From positions 1-60,622 of the forward strand of contig CACJPA010000004.1 in the NCBI GenBank assembly GCA_902595105.1: DNA of 60,622 bases, written 5' to 3'. Positions 6,115-16,294 of the stretch are shown here, piece after piece. This DNA comes from an uncultured Pelagibacteraceae bacterium (GTDB lineage: Bacteria; Pseudomonadota; Alphaproteobacteria; Pelagibacterales; Pelagibacteraceae). The notes below the pieces were generated by a model, which was not told the origin of the DNA, searched no databases, and worked only from the letters and a program-made list of their open reading frames with translations. How positions within the stretch are numbered: position 1 is the first letter of the stretch; each line of letters opens with the position of its first letter. Position numbers and translations under genes: made by a program.

Positions 6115-7221
6115 TTAAATATTTTTAGCGTTATATTTAATATTAATCAGAGTTAGTAAAATTATGGATGTAAGCAATAAAGGCTGATAAATTTTATCAA
6201 TATCTAGTAAATGCTTTATTAGCTTATTAAAAAAGAAAAAATAAATTACAAAATAAAAATTTATTTTATTCAGAAGGTTATCAAAATTTAAAAGAGAATA
6301 GCAAGCTAATGGAAATAATAGCACATAATCATAATTAGAATGAGGAAAAAAAATTAATGGACAAATTAAAATAAGAGACATTTTTAAAAAATTGTCTGAA
6401 AGTTTATTTATTTTTATTAGAAAAAAAATATTTAACCCAAATATTAAAATAATTGAAAAATATTTGATATAAAATTGAGATGAATCAAAAAAATAAATTT
6501 TCATAAGCGAATAAACATCTGCATCTCTTTTATAGTCTACGTAATTTAATGCCCAATCTAAAGGTTCAAAAAAATTTATTATGGGATTGCTACTTGTGTA
6601 AAAGAAATAAATTATCCAACCCATCATATAAGGGATTGTAGCTAATAAAAATTTTTTAAATTCTTTTTTAACCAAATAATCAAAATATATAATATAACCT
6701 GTGCTATATTTAATGCTCGAAAATCCTGATAAAAATGAAAAAAAATTTGATTTGTAAATAAATGGTAAGATTAAAAAAAATAAAACAAACAAACTTTGTT
6801 GACCATAATTAATAGCCATACGTGTAGGTGAGCATGTAATAAATATTAGTAGAAGCAGTATTGATTTATATCTAGAAAATTTATATTTTTTACAAATCAA
6901 GTAAACAATCAAAAAACAAAACAAAACATTAGTCATCAACCATAGAATTCTAGCAATTTCCCACTCAAACAATGTATATGGATATAAAATTACATGAAAT
7001 AAGTGACTGTATTCTCCACCTTGACATAAAAAATCAGCTTTTCCATTATTAATAAATTTTTCATAATGATTTATCCCTTGCCAAAATAAAACAGATGGTT
7101 GCCATTGAAAATCACAACCATTTAGTAAGCCTTTTCTTATTGTATTAATAAATGAAATCAATGAAACAAAAGTCAAAATATACAGTATGGTAATTTTATT
7201 TTTTTTAAAAAAATTTTTCAT
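6115..7221 (-). CDS. Polytopic membrane protein, GT87-like (DUF2029) glycosyltransferase candidate
   Basis: The 368-residue protein has about nine to eleven hydrophobic segments with aromatic-rich loops. The first segment is at about residues 10-26. A long loop (about 27-75) follows, with the WQPSVLFW, NGKADFLC and LFHVILYPYTLFEW stretches typical of C-type membrane glycosyltransferases that use polyprenyl-phosphate sugars. The order of segments fits family GT87, but no catalytic Asp can be assigned with certainty. It would sit in the inner membrane and act in envelope glycan synthesis. It lies 12 bases from the cyclotransferase-like gene upstream and abuts the oxidoreductase gene downstream, on the same strand. 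Confidence 0.6.
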   Translation of the reverse strand: MKNFFKKNKITILYILTFVSLISFINTIRKGLLNGCDFQWQPSVLFWQGINHYEKFINNGKADFLCQGGEYSHLFHVILYPYTLFEWEIARILWLMTNVLFCFLIVYLICKKYKFSRYKSILLLLIFITCSPTRMAINYGQQSLFVLFFLILPFIYKSNFFSFLSGFSSIKYSTGYIIYFDYLVKKEFKKFLLATIPYMMGWIIYFFYTSSNPIINFFEPLDWALNYVDYKRDADVYSLMKIYFFDSSQFYIKYFSIILIFGLNIFFLIKINKLSDNFLKMSLILICPLIFFPHSNYDYVLLFPLACYSLLNFDNLLNKINFYFVIYFFFFNKLIKHLLDIDKIYQPLLLTSIILLTLINIKYNAKNI

Positions 7222-7233
7222 CTACTTAGAAAA

Positions 7234-7638
7234 TTATTTTTGTATTAATGCTGACCTCAAATACTTATAATCTAAACTACAATCTTTGTATCCACGTTTA
7301 ACTATATTTAAGTATCTTTCTGTAGGAAATCTAAAAATTGTTTTTTTTACCATTGTATAAGTCATAACTTTTTTTCCATAATAAAAAAAATAGTACTTTT
7401 TATAAAGAATTGGAAAATCCTCATAAACATCTAACTTTTTCTCATCACTTTTTGAAATTTCAAATAACCCACCTGGTACGATTGAATTTTTTTTTGGCTC
7501 AATATCTGCCGCTCTGTATTTGCTTCTAAATGTTAATTTAAAATCTTTTAAATTTATTTTTTTTAAAAAAACACTGTCTTTGCATCTTCGTTTCATTTGA
7601 AAATGATGAAGATTGCTACCGTATGCAAAATACAACAT
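7234..7638 (-). CDS. Gamma-glutamylcyclotransferase-like protein (AIG2/GGCT fold)
   Basis: The 134-residue protein carries the YGSNL signature at residues 6-10 that binds the gamma-glutamyl substrate, and an acidic residue in VYEDFP (Glu73) at the usual catalytic place. Family members release 5-oxoproline from gamma-glutamyl amino acids or peptides in the cytoplasm. The length is normal. Its start codon shares one base with the stop codon of the CinA-like gene at 7638, so translation is likely coupled. The substrate is not determined by sequence. Confidence 0.8.
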   Translation of the reverse strand: MLYFAYGSNLHHFQMKRRCKDSVFLKKINLKDFKLTFRSKYRAADIEPKKNSIVPGGLFEISKSDEKKLDVYEDFPILYKKYYFFYYGKKVMTYTMVKKTIFRFPTERYLNIVKRGYKDCSLDYKYLRSALIQK

Positions 7639-8387
7639 TAGCGATCTACTACCTCAATTTTTTTTTCATTTACGAATTTTAAAATTTGCGAATTACAATA
7701 ATCAATTTTACTTTGATCTTCAGATCTAATAACTATCGATACACCAAGTTTACCGGCATGAAAAAAAGGATAACTACCAATTTCTACGTCCAAATTATTA
7801 TTTTGTACTTTTGTTAATGAACTTGCAATTTCACTCTCAACTGTCCTTAAACTTATAGTTAAACTTTTGATTGGCTCACCACCAACAATTTTATTTGTTA
7901 ATCCACCTAACATGGATTTTAATATAGAAGGAACTCCTGGTAGTGAGTAAACATTCTCAATATTAAATCCTGGAGCACCACTTGTTGGATTTAAAATAAG
8001 ATTTGCATTTTCAGGCATCCATGCCATTTTCTGCCTGCCTTCATTAAATTCTCCAGGTTTATAATATTCTTCTAGAATTTTGAAAGCTTCTTTGTGAACT
8101 TCGTATTTTATTCTAAATGCTTTTGAAACTGATTGAGCTGTTATATCATCATGAGTTGGTCCAATACCTCCAGTTGTAAAAACATAATCATATTTTGATC
8201 TAAGTAAATTTAGTGTTTCAACTATAGTATTTTCTACATCGGGAATTACTCTAACTTCCTCAACCTTTACCCCTATAGAATTTAACCAAGTTGCTAATGT
8301 TGACGTATTGGTATCTTGTGTTCTTCCTGATAAAATTTCATTACCAATAATTAAAATCGAAGCTTTAAATTTTGCTTTTTTATCCAT
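7638..8387 (-). CDS. CinA-type molybdopterin-binding-fold protein (competence/damage-inducible protein A, N-terminal domain only)
   Basis: The 249-residue protein has the MoaB/MogA-like fold, with GNEILSG at residues 15-21 and TTGGIGPTHDD at 71-81. It matches the N-terminal half of CinA. The C-terminal nicotinamide-nucleotide deamidase domain is absent, as is common in alphaproteobacteria. Members with this domain have been shown to hydrolyse ADP-ribose or related dinucleotides; no role is proven here. The gene is transcribed divergently from sfsA, with only 20 bases between the starts. Confidence 0.88.
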   Translation of the reverse strand: MDKKAKFKASILIIGNEILSGRTQDTNTSTLATWLNSIGVKVEEVRVIPDVENTIVETLNLLRSKYDYVFTTGGIGPTHDDITAQSVSKAFRIKYEVHKEAFKILEEYYKPGEFNEGRQKMAWMPENANLILNPTSGAPGFNIENVYSLPGVPSILKSMLGGLTNKIVGGEPIKSLTISLRTVESEIASSLTKVQNNNLDVEIGSYPFFHAGKLGVSIVIRSEDQSKIDYCNSQILKFVNEKKIEVVDR

Positions 8388-8407
8388 ATGAAATATATAA
8401 CTTACTA

Positions 8408-9106
8408 ATGGAATTTACCAAGTCTCTAGTAAAAGGCAAACTAATCAAACGTTACAAAAGATTTTTTATCGACATAAAACTTGGTAAAGAAATTGTCACA
8501 GCTCATTGTCCAAATACTGGTTCTATGAAAGGTTTATTAGATGAAGGAAATGATGTTTATTTGCTTCCTAATAACGATCCAAAAAGAAAACTAAAATATG
8601 GATTGGAAATTATTAAATCTAGAAAAAATTTAGTTGGAGTGAATACTCATATGGCGAATAGAATAGTTGAGCACGGGCTAAATAACAATCTTATAAAAGA
8701 ACTTAAAAATAATGGCTCTATAAAACCAGAGGTTTTTTTTAATGAGGAAACTAGATTTGATTTTTTATTAGAAAAAAAAGGTCTAAAAACCTTTGTTGAG
8801 GTAAAAAATGTTACATTATTTAGAAATAAAGATACCGCTGAATTTCCGGATGCACCAACAACTAGAGGCATTAAGCATTTATTAACCCTTATTGATGCCA
8901 TAAAAAAAAGTTACAAAACATACTTAATATTTTTAGTTCAAATTCAAAATATGAAATATTTTAAAATAGCTAAAGATATAGATGAAGAGTATTACAATGC
9001 CTATATAAAAGCTAAGAAAGCTGGAGTAAATTTTTTAGCATATAGGTGTGATATAAGTTCTAAAAAAATTTTTATAGATAAAAAACTTAAAATTTTAGAT
9101 GAGTGA
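8408..9106 (+). CDS. sfsA: SfsA family protein
   Basis: I take the ATG at 8408 (232 residues) as the start, because the product then begins MEFTKSLVKGKLIKRYKRFF, matching the usual SfsA N-terminus. A TTG 36 bases earlier would overlap the divergent cinA-like start. HCPNTGSM lies at residues 33-40, and the FVEVKNVTL stretch resembles a PD-(D/E)xK nuclease-like core. SfsA was named for stimulating sugar fermentation in E. coli and binds DNA there; its true function is unclear. The last eight bases overlap the start of map. Confidence 0.9.
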   Translation: MEFTKSLVKGKLIKRYKRFFIDIKLGKEIVTAHCPNTGSMKGLLDEGNDVYLLPNNDPKRKLKYGLEIIKSRKNLVGVNTHMANRIVEHGLNNNLIKELKNNGSIKPEVFFNEETRFDFLLEKKGLKTFVEVKNVTLFRNKDTAEFPDAPTTRGIKHLLTLIDAIKKSYKTYLIFLVQIQNMKYFKIAKDIDEEYYNAYIKAKKAGVNFLAYRCDISSKKIFIDKKLKILDE

Positions 9107-9869
9107 TTATAAAGAAAAATTTGAAAAAATGAGAGTTGCTGGAAAATTAGCAGCTAGAACTCTTGATATGTTAACTGAAAATATAAAAGAAGGTGTCTCA
9201 ACAAACTATATAGATAAATTGGGATATGAGTTTATAAGAGATAACGGAGGACACTCTGCTCCACTTTACTACAGAGGTTTTACAAAATCTTTATGTACTT
9301 CATTAAATCATGTTGTATGTCATGGAATTCCTTCAGATAGAATTTTAAGAGATGGTGATGCAGTTAATGTTGATGTTACTGCGATCGTAGATGAACATTA
9401 TGGAGATACAAGTAGAATGTTTTGTATTGGAAAAACTCCAATTAAATTAAACAATCTAATAGATGTAACGTACGAGTCTATGATTAGAGCAATCAGAATA
9501 TTAAAACCAGGAATTAAATTAGGTGATATTGGTTATGAAATTCAATCTTATGTAGAAGATAAAGGTTATTCTGTAGTTAGAGATTTTTGTGGTCACGGTA
9601 TAAGTACAACATTTCACGAACCACCAAATATTCTACATTATGGAAATAAAAACTCAGGACCTGAGTTAAAACCTGGTATGACTTTTACAATCGAACCAAT
9701 GATAAATTCAGGTAAATATGATGTTAAAATGTTGAATGATGGTTGGACTGCGGTTACAAAAGATAAATCTTTATCTGCTCAATTTGAACATACGTTAGGA
9801 ATTACTGAAAATGGTTATGAAATCTTTACAGAATCTGCTAAAGGTTATTCAAAGCCTCCATACTTATAA
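9099..9869 (+). CDS. map: Methionine aminopeptidase, type I
   Basis: The enzyme removes the N-terminal Met from nascent proteins. The 256-residue protein shows all five metal ligands in order: Asp92 (NVDV), Asp103 (YGDTSRMF), His166 (FCGHGI), Glu199 (FTIEPM) and Glu230 (AQFEHT). Substrate-binding His75 (CHGIP) is also present. It is of the short type I class with no N-terminal extension. It starts inside the last codons of sfsA and ends 3 bases before purB, at the head of a tightly packed plus-strand operon. Confidence 0.95.
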   Translation: MSDYKEKFEKMRVAGKLAARTLDMLTENIKEGVSTNYIDKLGYEFIRDNGGHSAPLYYRGFTKSLCTSLNHVVCHGIPSDRILRDGDAVNVDVTAIVDEHYGDTSRMFCIGKTPIKLNNLIDVTYESMIRAIRILKPGIKLGDIGYEIQSYVEDKGYSVVRDFCGHGISTTFHEPPNILHYGNKNSGPELKPGMTFTIEPMINSGKYDVKMLNDGWTAVTKDKSLSAQFEHTLGITENGYEIFTESAKGYSKPPYL

Positions 9870-9872
9870 TTA

Positions 9873-11165
9873 ATGATTAAAAGATACTCTCGAAAAGAAC
9901 TCACTGATATCTGGTCAGAAGAAAATAAATATAAAATTTGGCTAGATGTAGAAGTTGCAGCTGCTGAGGCTATGGAGAAACTTGGTCAAATACCAAGAGG
10001 AGTAGCTTCAATTGTTAGAAAAAAAGCAGTTATAAATGTAAATAGAATACATAAAATTGAATCTGAAGTTAAACATGATGTTATAGCATTTCTTACTTCA
10101 GTTACAGAAAAGGCTGGGATTAAAGCAAGATATTTACATCAAGGAATGACTTCATCAGATGTACTTGATACCAGTTTTAATATTCAATTAGTTCAATCTG
10201 GAAAAATTATACTAAAAGATATCGATCAAATTTTAAAAGTACTTAAGAGGCAAGCAAAGAAATACAAAATGACTCCATGTATGGGAAGAAGTCATGGAAT
10301 TCACGCTGAACCAATTACTTTTGGGTTAAAATTAGCTTCATTTTATGAAGAATTTAAAAGAAACAGAAAAAGACTTAAAGATGCAATAAATGAAGTATCG
10401 ACTTGTGCAATATCAGGAGCTGTTGGGACTTTTGCAAATATAAGCCCATATGTAGAAAAACATGTTGCAAAAAAATTAGGTTTAAAAGTTGAGCCAATTT
10501 CAACTCAAGTTATTCCAAGAGATCGTCATGCTTTTTATTTTTCAGTCTTAGGTATTATTGCGGGCTCAATTGAGAGAGTTGCAGTTGAAATAAGACATTT
10601 GCAAAGAACAGAGGTTTATGAATTACAAGAGTATTTTTCAAAAAATCAAAAAGGATCATCGGCAATGCCTCACAAGAAAAATCCAATTTTAAGTGAAAAC
10701 TTAACTGGTTTAGCTAGAATGGTAAGAAGTGCTGTGATACCAGCTTTAGAAAACATAGGGCTATGGCATGAAAGAGATATTTCACACTCAAGTGTTGAAA
10801 GAAACATTGGTCCTGATGCAAATATTACAACAGACTTTGCATTGGTTAGATTAACAAATATTTTAGACAACATGATTGTTTATCCTAAAAAAATGTTAGA
10901 AAACTTGAATATAACAAAAGGGCTAATTTTCTCCCAAGAAGTTATGCTAGAATTAACTAAATCCGGTTTAAGTAGAGAAAAATCTTACAGAATGGTTCAA
11001 TCGTATGCAAAAAAATGTTTTGCTGAAAATCTAAACTTATTTGACGTGATATCTAATGATAAGTTCATTATGAGCAAAATTACAACAAAAAGGCTTAAAT
11101 CAATATTTAGTTACGCAAAACACTTCAAAAATGTGAATTTGATCTTTAGAAGAATTTTTAAATAA
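9873..11165 (+). CDS. purB: Adenylosuccinate lyase
   Basis: The enzyme catalyses two fumarate-releasing steps, SAICAR to AICAR and adenylosuccinate to AMP, in purine synthesis. The 430-residue protein carries the fumarase/aspartase superfamily signature [11 protein letters not shown] (about residues 260-271), the TSSDVLDT loop and the GRSHG motif with the catalytic His. The length is typical of the shorter bacterial class. It ends overlapping the first base of purC, so the two should be coupled. Confidence 0.95.
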   Translation: MIKRYSRKELTDIWSEENKYKIWLDVEVAAAEAMEKLGQIPRGVASIVRKKAVINVNRIHKIESEVKHDVIAFLTSVTEKAGIKARYLHQGMTSSDVLDTSFNIQLVQSGKIILKDIDQILKVLKRQAKKYKMTPCMGRSHGIHAEPITFGLKLASFYEEFKRNRKRLKDAINEVSTCAISGAVGTFANISPYVEKHVAKKLGLKVEPISTQVIPRDRHAFYFSVLGIIAGSIERVAVEIRHLQRTEVYELQEYFSKNQKGSSAMPHKKNPILSENLTGLARMVRSAVIPALENIGLWHERDISHSSVERNIGPDANITTDFALVRLTNILDNMIVYPKKMLENLNITKGLIFSQEVMLELTKSGLSREKSYRMVQSYAKKCFAENLNLFDVISNDKFIMSKITTKRLKSIFSYAKHFKNVNLIFRRIFK

Positions 11166-11950
11166 TGAAAAAAGGAAAAAAACTATACGAAGGTAAAGCA
11201 AAAATCATTTATGCAACAAATGATAAAAATTTAGTTATCCAATATTTTAAAGACGATGCGACAGCATTCAATAATCAAAAGAAAACTACAATTGAGGGTA
11301 AAGGTGTTTTAAATAATAGAATATCTGAACATATTCTCTCAAATTTATCTCAAATAGGAATTAAAAATCATTTAGTTAAAAGATTGAACATGCGTGAACA
11401 AATAATCAAACTAGTTGAGATAATTCCAATTGAGTTTATTGTTAGAAATGTTGCAACAGGATCTATAACAAAAAGACTAGGTATAGAGGATGGAACTGTT
11501 TTAAAAGAACCATTAATTGAATATTGCTTAAAAGATGACAAATTAGGTGACCCTCTAATTGCAGAAGAGCATATATTAGCTTTTGATTGGGCTAGTAAGA
11601 ACGAAATTGATAAAGTCAAAAAAATGATATTAAGGATTAACGACTTTATGATCGGAATGTTTAGGGGAGTTGGAATTAAATTGATTGATTTCAAACTAGA
11701 ATTTGGAAGATTAAAATCTAATGGGACACAAGAAGTAATATTAGCAGATGAAATCAGCCCAGATACATGCAGACTTTGGGATAGTATTACTGATAAAAAA
11801 CTTGATAAAGACAGATTTAGAAAAGATTTAGGTGATTTAATACCAGCTTACACAGAAGTTGCAAAAAGATTAGGTATTTTGCATGAACAATCCAATGTAA
11901 GCGCTGTGAATGTAACAAAATTATCATCTGTTAAGAGAAAGAAAAAATGA
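11165..11950 (+). CDS. purC: SAICAR synthetase
   Basis: PurC condenses CAIR with aspartate using ATP to give SAICAR. The 261-residue protein starts [15 protein letters not shown] (the ATP-binding signature) and contains LVKRL, EFIVRN and the [15 protein letters not shown]-type signature near residues 197-210. The length fits the single-domain bacterial enzyme. It overlaps purB by one base and purS by four (ATGA), as expected in a co-translated purine operon. Confidence 0.95.
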   Translation: MKKGKKLYEGKAKIIYATNDKNLVIQYFKDDATAFNNQKKTTIEGKGVLNNRISEHILSNLSQIGIKNHLVKRLNMREQIIKLVEIIPIEFIVRNVATGSITKRLGIEDGTVLKEPLIEYCLKDDKLGDPLIAEEHILAFDWASKNEIDKVKKMILRINDFMIGMFRGVGIKLIDFKLEFGRLKSNGTQEVILADEISPDTCRLWDSITDKKLDKDRFRKDLGDLIPAYTEVAKRLGILHEQSNVSAVNVTKLSSVKRKKK

Positions 11951-12189
11951 AAATCTCAGTAGTAATCACTTTAAAAAAAGACGTTTTAGATCCACAAGGT
12001 AAAGTTATTCATCAAACTTTAGATGGCATGGGCTTTGAAGATGTTAATGAAGTGAGGCAAGGTAAATATTTTGAAATTGATACAAAAGAAAATGATCCAA
12101 AAAAGGCTAAAGATAAAGTTGAAGAAATGTGTAAAAAACTTTTAGCCAATCTTGTAATTGAAAACTATAAAATTGTTGATCTAAAGTAA
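11947..12189 (+). CDS. purS: Phosphoribosylformylglycinamidine synthase subunit PurS
   Basis: This small 80-residue subunit bridges PurQ and PurL in organisms where FGAM synthase is a three-part complex. The sequence has the expected ferredoxin-like pattern (KKDVLDPQG near the start, then [12 protein letters not shown]). It starts within the end of purC (ATGA) and is followed 3 bases later by purQ. Its presence fits the short, separate purQ and purL genes here. Confidence 0.93.
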   Translation: MKISVVITLKKDVLDPQGKVIHQTLDGMGFEDVNEVRQGKYFEIDTKENDPKKAKDKVEEMCKKLLANLVIENYKIVDLK

Positions 12190-12192
12190 TTA

Positions 12193-12876
12193 ATGAAATC
12201 ATCTGTCATTACTTTTCCTGGATCAAATTGCGATAGAGATATGGATGTTGCTCTAAAAAAATTTGGATTTAAGAATAAAATGGTTTGGCATAATGATGCT
12301 GAACTTCCAAAAAGTGATTTAATTGTATTACCAGGAGGATTTTCATATGGTGACTATTTAAGATGCGGGAGTATGGCATCTAAGTCTAAAATTATGAAGT
12401 CTGTAGTTAATTTTGCGAACTCTGGTGGTATGGTTATGGGAATTTGCAATGGATTTCAAATATTAGTTGAAACTGGACTGGTACCTGGTGTCTTATTAAG
12501 AAACAAATATTTAGAATTTATTTGCAGAAATGTATTCGTAAAAATTAATAATAAATCGAATAATTATTTTAATAATATTAAAAATGATGTTTTGGAATTT
12601 CATATTGCACACAATGAAGGGAATTATTTTTGTACCAAAGATCAATTAAAAGAAATTGAAGATAATGAGCAAGTTGCAATTAATTATTGTGATGAAAATG
12701 GAAGAATAGAAGAACAGTTCAATCCGAACGGTTCAATTAAAAATATTGCTGGTATATTTAATATAGAAAAAAATGTTTTAGGTATGATGCCTCATCCTGA
12801 AAGAATGATTGATAATTGTTTATCTGGAGAAGACGGTTCAATATTTTTTAATAATTTAATTAACAATTTAAAATGA
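12193..12876 (+). CDS. purQ: Phosphoribosylformylglycinamidine synthase subunit PurQ (glutaminase)
   Basis: PurQ is a class I glutamine amidotransferase that supplies ammonia to PurL. The 227-residue protein has the nucleophile Cys85 in GICNGFQ, the oxyanion strand PGGFSYGDYLR, and a C-terminal catalytic PHPERM. It starts FPGSNCD, characteristic of PurQ. The last four bases overlap purL. Confidence 0.95.
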   Translation: MKSSVITFPGSNCDRDMDVALKKFGFKNKMVWHNDAELPKSDLIVLPGGFSYGDYLRCGSMASKSKIMKSVVNFANSGGMVMGICNGFQILVETGLVPGVLLRNKYLEFICRNVFVKINNKSNNYFNNIKNDVLEFHIAHNEGNYFCTKDQLKEIEDNEQVAINYCDENGRIEEQFNPNGSIKNIAGIFNIEKNVLGMMPHPERMIDNCLSGEDGSIFFNNLINNLK

Positions 12877-15065
12877 TAGTAAACGAACAGTTAGCTATTG
12901 ATCATGGTTTAAAGAAAGATGAATATGCTAAAATTTGTGAATTATTGGAAAGAACTCCTAATATTACTGAACTTGGTATTTTTTCTGCAATGTGGAATGA
13001 GCATTGCTCTTACAAATCATCAAGACTTCATTTGAAAAAACTTCCAACAAAAGGAAAAAAAGTTATTCAAGGTCCTGGAGAAAACGCTGGTGTTATTGAT
13101 ATTGAGGATAATGATGCCATTGTATTTAAAATTGAAAGCCATAATCACCCATCCTTTATTGAGCCATATCAAGGAGCAGCAACTGGAGTTGGAGGAATTA
13201 TGAGAGATGTATTCACAATGGGTGCAAGACCTATTGCAAACTTAAATTCCATTCATTTTGGTTCTCCTCAACACAAAAAAACAAAAAATCTTTTAAGAGG
13301 TGTTGTTCATGGAATTGGTGGATATGGAAACTGTATGGGTGTTCCAACGGTTGCAGGACAAACAAGTTTTGATAGTTCATATAATGGAAATATTTTGGTT
13401 AATGCTATGACCCTAGGTTTGGTCAAAAAAGATAAGATATTCTACTCAAAAGCAGCTGGTTTAAATAAACCAGTTATTTATGTTGGTTCAAAAACAGGTA
13501 GAGACGGAATTCATGGAGCTAGTATGGCTTCAGCAAGTTTTGATGACGAAATAGAGGAAAAGAAACCTACTGTTCAAGTTGGAGATCCATTTACTGAAAA
13601 ACTTCTACTGGAAGCTTGTTTAGAATTAATGGCTGGTGACTCAATTATAGCCATACAAGATATGGGAGCTGCTGGATTAACATCATCAAGTATTGAAATG
13701 GCATCAAAAGGAAATCTTGGAATTGAAATAAATCTGAACGAAGTTCCATGTAGAGAATCTAAAATGACACCCTATGAAATTATGCTCTCAGAAAGCCAAG
13801 AAAGAATGTTGATTGTTCTAGAAAATGGAAAAGAAAAACAAGCAAAAAAAATATTTGATAAATGGAATTTAGATTTTGCAGTAATTGGCAAAACTACTAA
13901 TACAAAAAAAATCCAACTTTATTTTGATGATGAAAAGGTGGCAGACATCCCTGTAAATACATTAGTTGAAAACTCACCTATGTATGATCGAAAATGGAAA
14001 AAAGCAAAGCTACCAAAAAAGAATAAAATTAAAAAAGAAAATTTAAAAAATTTAAAAATTATAGATGTTCTAAAAAAAGTTTTAGTAAACCCAAATATTT
14101 GTAGCAAAGAATGGATTTGGCAGCAGTATGATCATACAGTTATGGGAGATACCATTCAAAAACCAGGTGGTGATGCTGGAGTTGTAAGGGTTCATGGAAC
14201 AAATAAAGCTGTGGCTGCATCAGTAGACAGTTCTGCAGTTTATTGCTGGGCCCACCCTCTTACTGGTGGAAAACAAGTTGTATGTGAAAGTTTTAGAAAT
14301 TTAATAGCTGTTGGAGCAAAACCTATAGCAATTACTAATTGTTTAAATTTTGGAAGCCCTGAAAATGAAGATAATATGGGTGAGTTTGTTGAATGTGTTC
14401 AAGGAATTGGTGAAGCAAGTGAGTATTTAAAATTCCCAGTAGTTTCAGGAAATGTCTCTTTTTACAATCAAACTAAAAATGAAGGTATAAAGCCCACTCC
14501 TGCTATTGGAGGTGTTGGTTTAATTAAAGACTATAATAAAATGATCACTATGGATTTTAAAGAGATTAGTAATGTAGTTTTAGTTATTGGAAAAACTGAA
14601 GGACATTTAGATCAAAGTTTATTTGCAAGAAACATATTAGATGAAAAAAATGGCCCTCCTCCTGAAATAAATTTATTTAATGAAAAAAATAATGGAGAAA
14701 CTTTACTGAAACTTATTGAAAATAATCTCATCAAAAGTGCTCATGATGTTTCTTTAGGGGGAATTATTACAGCGGTAGTCAAAATGTGCATCAAAGGCAA
14801 AAAAGGAATAAATCTAAATAAACCAAAATATTTGATTAATGAGATGGAGTATTTCTTTGGTGAAGATCAAGGACGTTATATTATTGAAGTTGGTAAAAAA
14901 GATATAAAAAAAGTCACAGATATCTTGAATAAAAACTCAGTTCATTTTGACGAACTTGGTACAATTAATGTAAATGAGCTATATATTGACGATAAGACAA
15001 AAGTTTCAATTGACGAATTAACTGTTTCAAATACAAATTGGCTTTCAGATTATATGAGTAACTAA
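12873..15065 (+). CDS. purL: Phosphoribosylformylglycinamidine synthase subunit PurL
   Basis: PurL is the synthetase subunit that converts FGAR to FGAM using ATP and ammonia from PurQ. At 730 residues it is the small form lacking the fused glutaminase, consistent with purS and purQ upstream. Motifs include MWNEHCSYKSS near the N-terminus (catalytic His), the PGENAG and ESHNHPSF loops, and DMGAAGLTSSS. The second half repeats the AIRS-like fold (KPGGDAGVVR). It overlaps purQ by four bases and bolA by one. Confidence 0.95.
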   Translation: MIVNEQLAIDHGLKKDEYAKICELLERTPNITELGIFSAMWNEHCSYKSSRLHLKKLPTKGKKVIQGPGENAGVIDIEDNDAIVFKIESHNHPSFIEPYQGAATGVGGIMRDVFTMGARPIANLNSIHFGSPQHKKTKNLLRGVVHGIGGYGNCMGVPTVAGQTSFDSSYNGNILVNAMTLGLVKKDKIFYSKAAGLNKPVIYVGSKTGRDGIHGASMASASFDDEIEEKKPTVQVGDPFTEKLLLEACLELMAGDSIIAIQDMGAAGLTSSSIEMASKGNLGIEINLNEVPCRESKMTPYEIMLSESQERMLIVLENGKEKQAKKIFDKWNLDFAVIGKTTNTKKIQLYFDDEKVADIPVNTLVENSPMYDRKWKKAKLPKKNKIKKENLKNLKIIDVLKKVLVNPNICSKEWIWQQYDHTVMGDTIQKPGGDAGVVRVHGTNKAVAASVDSSAVYCWAHPLTGGKQVVCESFRNLIAVGAKPIAITNCLNFGSPENEDNMGEFVECVQGIGEASEYLKFPVVSGNVSFYNQTKNEGIKPTPAIGGVGLIKDYNKMITMDFKEISNVVLVIGKTEGHLDQSLFARNILDEKNGPPPEINLFNEKNNGETLLKLIENNLIKSAHDVSLGGIITAVVKMCIKGKKGINLNKPKYLINEMEYFFGEDQGRYIIEVGKKDIKKVTDILNKNSVHFDELGTINVNELYIDDKTKVSIDELTVSNTNWLSDYMSN

Positions 15066-15295
15066 TGGCAATGGATTTAAAAGAAATAGAGATTTTAATT
15101 AAAGAAGCAATGCCTGATGCAGTTGTTGAAATTCAAGATTTAGCAGGTGATGGAAATCATTATTCAGCGACCGTGACATCTTCTCAATTTTCGGGAAAAA
15201 GTAAAATTGAACAACATAAAATGGTATATAATTCCCTAAAAGGGCGAATGGGAAATGAATTACATGCCCTAGCAATTAAAACAAAGGAGCAATAA
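15065..15295 (+). CDS. BolA-like protein
   Basis: This 76-residue protein has the BolA fold signature (DLAGDGNHYSATV, then KIEQHKMVYNSLK and LHALAIKT). The single His in GDGNH and the conserved His near the C-terminus are the positions that bind a [2Fe-2S] cluster with monothiol glutaredoxins. The glutaredoxin gene follows with a one-base overlap, so the two products likely form a complex in iron-sulfur cluster trafficking. Confidence 0.9.
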   Translation: MAMDLKEIEILIKEAMPDAVVEIQDLAGDGNHYSATVTSSQFSGKSKIEQHKMVYNSLKGRMGNELHALAIKTKEQ

Positions 15296-15627
15296 TGGAT
15301 GAAGCAACAAAAAACACAATTCAAGAACACATAGATAATAACGATGTGTGTTTATTTATGAAAGGAACACCCGATGCTCCACAGTGTGGTTTTTCAATGG
15401 CTGTAACAAATATGTTAAAACTTCTCGAGTTAAACTTTCATAGTGTAAATGTTTTGGAAAATCAAAAAATTAGAGAAGGAATTAAAGTTTACAGTGATTG
15501 GCCAACAATTCCTCAATTGTATATTAAAAAAGAATTTGTTGGTGGATGTGATATCGTAAAAGAAATGTACGAAAATGGAGAACTAAAAAAAGTTCTAGAA
15601 GACAAAGGTATTAATTTTAAAAATTAA
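15295..15627 (+). CDS. grxD: Monothiol glutaredoxin (Grx4/GrxD type)
   Basis: The 110-residue protein carries the CGFS active site at residues 31-34, preceded by KGTPDAPQ, and the WPTIPQLYI glutathione-binding stretch. Monothiol Grxs of this class carry [2Fe-2S] clusters to apoproteins and pair with BolA. It is the last gene of the plus-strand run from sfsA. The next gene, rpsD, converges on it with 9 bases between and no clear terminator hairpin. Confidence 0.95.
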   Translation: MDEATKNTIQEHIDNNDVCLFMKGTPDAPQCGFSMAVTNMLKLLELNFHSVNVLENQKIREGIKVYSDWPTIPQLYIKKEFVGGCDIVKEMYENGELKKVLEDKGINFKN

Positions 15628-15636
15628 ATTAAGAAA

Positions 15637-16254
15637 TTATCTAGAATAGTATTCAATTACTAGATTAGGTTCCATAATTACAGGATAAGGAACTTCTTCA
15701 AATTTTGGAACTCTTACAAATTTTAATTTTTTATTTTTTTCGTCCATTTGTATGTATTCTGGTGTTTCTCTTTCTTTATTTGCCAAAGCAATATCAATGA
15801 TTGCTAATTGCTTAGATTTATCTCTAATTTCAATTGTATCTTCTTCTTTAACTAAATAACTTCCAATATTAACTTTCTTACCATTTACTCTTACATGACC
15901 ATGGTTAATTAATTGTCTAGCTGAAAAAATAGTAGTAGCAAATTTTGCTCTATAAATAATCGCATCTAGTCTTCTCTCCAAAAGGCCAATCAGGTTTTCA
16001 CCAGTATCTCCTTTAAGCATAACTGCTTTTTTATAAATGTTTCTAAATTGCTTCTCATTTATATTCCCGTAGTAAGCTTTTAATTTTTGTTTAGCTTGTA
16101 ATTGAATTCCGTAATCTGAAGGCTTAGATGTTTTTGTTTGACCGTGTTGTCCGGGTCCATAAGCTCTAGTATTAAAAGGACTTTTTGGTCTACCCCATAG
16201 GTTAACCTTTAATCTTCTGTCTACTTTATGTTTAGAGTTTAATCTTTTTGTCAT
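15637..16254 (-). CDS. rpsD: 30S ribosomal protein S4
   Basis: S4 is a primary 16S rRNA-binding protein that nucleates small-subunit assembly. The 205-residue protein has the expected N-terminal region ([16 protein letters not shown]) and the S4 RNA-binding domain ([15 protein letters not shown], then [17 protein letters not shown]). There is no zinc-binding Cys set at the N-terminus, so it is the C-minus form. It stands alone, with a 40-base gap to the methyltransferase gene upstream. Confidence 0.97.
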   Translation of the reverse strand: MTKRLNSKHKVDRRLKVNLWGRPKSPFNTRAYGPGQHGQTKTSKPSDYGIQLQAKQKLKAYYGNINEKQFRNIYKKAVMLKGDTGENLIGLLERRLDAIIYRAKFATTIFSARQLINHGHVRVNGKKVNIGSYLVKEEDTIEIRDKSKQLAIIDIALANKERETPEYIQMDEKNKKLKFVRVPKFEEVPYPVIMEPNLVIEYYSR

Positions 16255-16294
16255 TTAATAGTGGGCTTTATAAACTTACTCTTACTTTTGTCAA

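Noticed and set aside
15600-15660. Bidirectional terminator between grxD and rpsD
   Set aside because: The 9-base gap and flanks contain no convincing stem followed by a T-run on either strand.
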